A stretch of 6,891 nt of DNA, from the NCBI GenBank assembly GCA_013203855.1, contig JABMPG010000032.1:1-6891 (forward strand), read 5' to 3'. Under the pieces are notes generated by a model that searched no databases, had not been told where the DNA came from, and saw only the letters and a list, made by a program, of their open reading frames with translations. This document shows positions 4,365 to 6,891 of this stretch, in pieces. Every line of letters starts with the position of its first letter. The stretch's first letter is position 1. A program made the translations under genes and the position numbers. This DNA is from a bacterium (GTDB lineage Bacteria > Sumerlaeota > Sumerlaeia > UBA8349).

Positions 4365-5828
4365 CTAACAGAATGGACTCTGCTTCATCCCCGCTGGCTG
4401 GCGGCGCGCCAGCTCTTCCGCCACGTGACGGCCGATCTGCCAGACGTTGCCCGCGCCCATCGTGAGAAGCACGTCCCCCTCGTTGAGATTGCACAGAAGG
4501 AATTTCTCGATGTCCGTGAACGACGGAATATAAACCGCGTTGCCCCCGTTGGCGATGATCGCCCGCACCAGGTCGCGGGCATGGACCATTTCCTTCTCCT
4601 GCTCGGAATCGCGCACGAAGTAGATGTCCGGCACGACCACCAGGTCGGCAAATCGGAACGACTGCGCAAAATCGCGCATCAGAAAGCGTGTCCGGCTGTG
4701 CTGGTGGGGCTGAAAGACCGCGATAACACGCCGCCCGTCGAAGAAAGCTTTCGAAGATTTCAGAACCGTCTGGACCTCGGTCGGATGGTGCGCGTAATCA
4801 TCGACAACACACACGTTCCGCTGATCGTAAATGATGTCGAAGCGTCTCCGTACCCCGCTGAAGCCACCCACCGCCTCCGCCGATTCCTTCAGCCCGAAAC
4901 CCAACTGATGCAGCAGCGCGATCGCCCCTAGAGAATTGATCACGTTGTGCCTGCCGAAGGTGTGAAGAACCACCTCGCACGTCTCGGCCTCCGCCCGCCC
5001 CGGCAAGATGCCCGCCTTCGCCACAAGTTGGTACAGACTACGCCCGTTCTCGAGCCGGATATCGTGAGCCTGGTAGTCGGCCTCCCGTTCTAGCGCGCAG
5101 GAAACGGCGCGGCACGGTGCCTCCTTGATAAAGCGGGCGATATTCGGGCTCGACGCGCTGTAGACCAGCAGACCGTCCGCGGGCAGACGCATCGTGAAAT
5201 CTCGGAAAGCGCCCACGATCTCGTCCAGATCCTTGTAATAGTCGAGATGGTCCTCCTCAATGTTATTGATGAGAGCAAAGCGCGGAAACAGACTCAGAAA
5301 AGACCTGTCGTACTCGCAGGCTTCCACCACCAGGAAATCCGACTCGCCTACGCCAGACCCGCCGCCCAGCTGCGGCACGTCCCCTCCGATGACGAACGAG
5401 GGATCGGACCCCAGCGCCTTCAACGCAAAGGTCACCATCGCGGTCGTGGTCGTTTTTCCATGCGTGCCCGCAATCGCGATCCCACACTTGCTCCGCATCA
5501 GAATTCCCAGCATCCGCGCATACTTCACGATCGGTATCCCGCGAACCTCGGCGGCCATATACTCCGGATTGCCTGGCTTCACGGCCGCCGTCGCCACTAC
5601 CAGTTGCGTCTCGGCCGGAATATTGCCGCCGTTATGCCCGATCGCGACGTCGATCCCTGCCTCCCGAAGCCGACCCAAAGCCTCACTCTCCGCCATGTCG
5701 GAACCCGTGATGGCATATCCCATCCCCCGTAGCGATAGGGCGATGCCAGACATGCCGCAGCCCCCAATGCCGATGAAATGGATCGGGAAGTCCTTGGAGA
5801 GAGCGTCAAGTGTTTCAGGAATGGTCAT
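4365..5828 (-). CDS. murC: UDP-N-acetylmuramate--L-alanine ligase
   Basis: A 487-residue cytoplasmic enzyme, near the family's usual 460-490, that uses ATP to join L-alanine to UDP-N-acetylmuramic acid, the first amino-acid step of peptidoglycan stem peptide synthesis. All Mur ligase landmarks are present: HFIGIGGCGMSG (17-28) for UDP binding, the ATP loop GTHGKTTT (121-128), NIEEDHLDYY in the central domain, FGRHNVINSLGA, and in the C-terminal domain DDYAHHPTEV and FQPHQHSRTR. MurC-specific wording (IGGxGMSG, DDYxHHPTE, FQPHxxxRT) excludes MurD, E and F, and the Mpl ligase is less similar in these motifs. The frame is open to an ATG at 5960, giving 44 extra residues rich in Pro, Ser and Thr. 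I prefer 5828 because AAGGA stands six bases upstream and homology begins there. The gene follows a dipeptidase by 124 bases on the same strand; no other division or wall gene is in view. Confidence 0.96.
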   Translation of the reverse strand: MTIPETLDALSKDFPIHFIGIGGCGMSGIALSLRGMGYAITGSDMAESEALGRLREAGIDVAIGHNGGNIPAETQLVVATAAVKPGNPEYMAAEVRGIPIVKYARMLGILMRSKCGIAIAGTHGKTTTTAMVTFALKALGSDPSFVIGGDVPQLGGGSGVGESDFLVVEACEYDRSFLSLFPRFALINNIEEDHLDYYKDLDEIVGAFRDFTMRLPADGLLVYSASSPNIARFIKEAPCRAVSCALEREADYQAHDIRLENGRSLYQLVAKAGILPGRAEAETCEVVLHTFGRHNVINSLGAIALLHQLGFGLKESAEAVGGFSGVRRRFDIIYDQRNVCVVDDYAHHPTEVQTVLKSSKAFFDGRRVIAVFQPHQHSRTRFLMRDFAQSFRFADLVVVPDIYFVRDSEQEKEMVHARDLVRAIIANGGNAVYIPSFTDIEKFLLCNLNEGDVLLTMGAGNVWQIGRHVAEELARRQPAGMKQSPFC

Positions 5829-5834
5829 GGAAGT
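5829..5834 (-). promoter_or_regulatory. Spacer next to the ribosome-binding site that decides the murC start
   Basis: Reading the minus strand, GAAGGAACTTCC directly precedes the ATG at 5828, with AAGGA at 5839-5835 and a 6-base spacer (5834-5829). The competing ATG at 5960 has no purine-rich site before it. This favours the 487-residue form of MurC. Confidence 0.65.
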
Positions 5835-5952
5835 TCCTTCGAGGGGTGAGTATGGAGTTTGGGGTTCTGTGTTTGCAGTTGGCACGGCGGAAGAAAGAGC
5901 CCGAGGTTGAACGGCCCTCTCTCGCTTCACGTCCTTCATTGGCGCCATGCGC

Positions 5953-6891
5953 TCATCCATTGAGATCGGCCGCGAGCATCAGTAGCGCCGAGGCATAGAT
6001 CCGGGTGTTGCGGAGAAGGTGCTCGATCTTCACGCACTCATCGGCCTGGTGGTATCGCGCCTCCTCCTCTTCCGGCAGGATCGGCCCGAAGCTCACCGCG
6101 TTCGGGAAAGCCTTGGCATAGGTCGTGCCGGCTGTCGCACGCAGCTCCGGCTCCCGGCCCGTCACCCGCTGATATGCCACCTGCAAGGCATGGATCAGTT
6201 CGAAATGCCGGCGGGGGTTCACATAAAGCGGCTCGTAGACCTTCCCGCGAAATTCCACCGTTGCCTCCAGGCCGTTCGCCTGTGCCCATTCCAGAACCTG
6301 CGCTCGGACCGTCTCCAGAATATCGTTCGGGCTCAGACCGATCGTCGGCCGGATGTTCACAACAGCCATGGCACTTTCACCGTCCATCTCTAGAATGTCC
6401 AGACTCAGCGTCGTCCGCCCCAGAAAATGATGACGACCGGCGATGCCCACCTCATTTCCATCCAGATCCCGGAATTTGTCGTACAGGAACCGGGCGGTTT
6501 TCACCAGCGGGTCGGGTTGTTCCGGCAGTTGGGAAAAATACAGGAGAGAGTCGAGCAGCGCGTTATGGCCCTCATAGGGCGTGCTGCTGTGCGCGCTCTT
6601 CCCGATGAACGTGACGTGGAGCAGTTTCTTGCCACTCTCCGGCTCGGTACCCGTGCGCACGGGGAAGGCATCCGCTTCGGGATTGGCCTTCAGAAATTCT
6701 TGCAGATATTGCCGAAAGGAAGCAGACACGCCCCGGCCCTGCCGGCCCAGTTCCCACACGATCTCGGCCCGGTTCGGCACCACGTTCGACCGCTCCCCCC
6801 CGAGAAGCGTCCGGAACTTGAGTGCCGGAGAATCGGTGAGAGCATGGTTCCACCGGATCTCGATCTTGAGATCCAGCATGCCTTTCTCGCC
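5953..6891 (-). CDS. M20 family dipeptidase of the PepV type (partial, N-terminus beyond window)
   Basis: 312 residues are visible, and the frame stays open through the window edge (GEKG before MLDL), so the ATG at 6879 is internal, not the start. PepV-like enzymes are cytoplasmic zinc dipeptidases of about 470 residues that release the N-terminal residue of dipeptides. The visible part contains the inserted lid domain, with GGERSNVVPNRAEI (about residues 31-44), GKSAHSSTPYEGHNA whose His (residue 101) corresponds to the transition-state His of PepV lid, and then the end of the catalytic domain: GTTYAKAFPNAVSFGP (255-270) and YHQADECVKIEHLL, where H281 matches the zinc ligand H439 of PepV. 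The other metal ligands (His, Asp, Glu, Asp) must lie in the missing N-terminal half. It is 124 bases upstream of murC on the same strand and probably co-transcribed. The M20 family is certain; the exact substrate (dipeptide, or a related acyl-amino acid) is not. Confidence 0.9.
   Translation of the reverse strand, partial: GEKGMLDLKIEIRWNHALTDSPALKFRTLLGGERSNVVPNRAEIVWELGRQGRGVSASFRQYLQEFLKANPEADAFPVRTGTEPESGKKLLHVTFIGKSAHSSTPYEGHNALLDSLLYFSQLPEQPDPLVKTARFLYDKFRDLDGNEVGIAGRHHFLGRTTLSLDILEMDGESAMAVVNIRPTIGLSPNDILETVRAQVLEWAQANGLEATVEFRGKVYEPLYVNPRRHFELIHALQVAYQRVTGREPELRATAGTTYAKAFPNAVSFGPILPEEEEARYHQADECVKIEHLLRNTRIYASALLMLAADLNG

Overview
The window is bacterial, GC-rich chromosomal DNA carrying ordinary housekeeping and metabolic genes. 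There are seven protein genes, no RNA genes, no mobile elements and no CRISPR array. Both ends cut through a gene. The taxon cannot be fixed from sequence alone. The mix is a tiny all-Lys/Ala/Thr histone H1-like protein, a Helicobacter-type NikR, a metallophosphoesterase-PHP fusion next to a Gfo/Idh/MocA oxidoreductase, and a murC outside a division cluster. This would fit a Gram-negative, environmental lineage such as the PVC group or candidate phyla like Sumerlaeota, but that is inference from gene content.

Left part (1-999). Two minus-strand genes lie here: a histone H1-like gene (434-619) and, downstream, nikR (start 299, C-terminus beyond the window). Between them are a clear intrinsic terminator and two GC-rich hairpins with an alternative mutually exclusive pairing. 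The terminator ends only 25 bases before the nikR start codon. The 380 bases from 620 to 999 carry no gene but hold several perfect inverted repeats, and they separate the H1-like gene from the divergent tag gene.

Middle (1000-4272). Three plus-strand genes: tag (3-methyladenine DNA glycosylase I), then an NAD(P)-dependent Gfo/Idh/MocA oxidoreductase and, five bases after its stop, a 492-residue protein fusing a calcineurin-like phosphoesterase to a PHP phosphoesterase. The last two are almost certainly one operon and probably act in the same, unidentified, sugar or phosphoester pathway.

Right part (4273-6891). Two minus-strand genes converge on the operon: an M20 dipeptidase of the PepV type (5' end beyond the window) followed 124 bases later by murC (UDP-N-acetylmuramate-L-alanine ligase). 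Peptide hydrolysis and L-alanine addition to peptidoglycan precursors could be linked, but the sequence shows only adjacency.

No wholly new multi-gene system is evident. The most noteworthy items are the double-phosphoesterase fusion operon, the structured leader before nikR, the dyad-rich divergent region, and the repeat-built H1-like gene.
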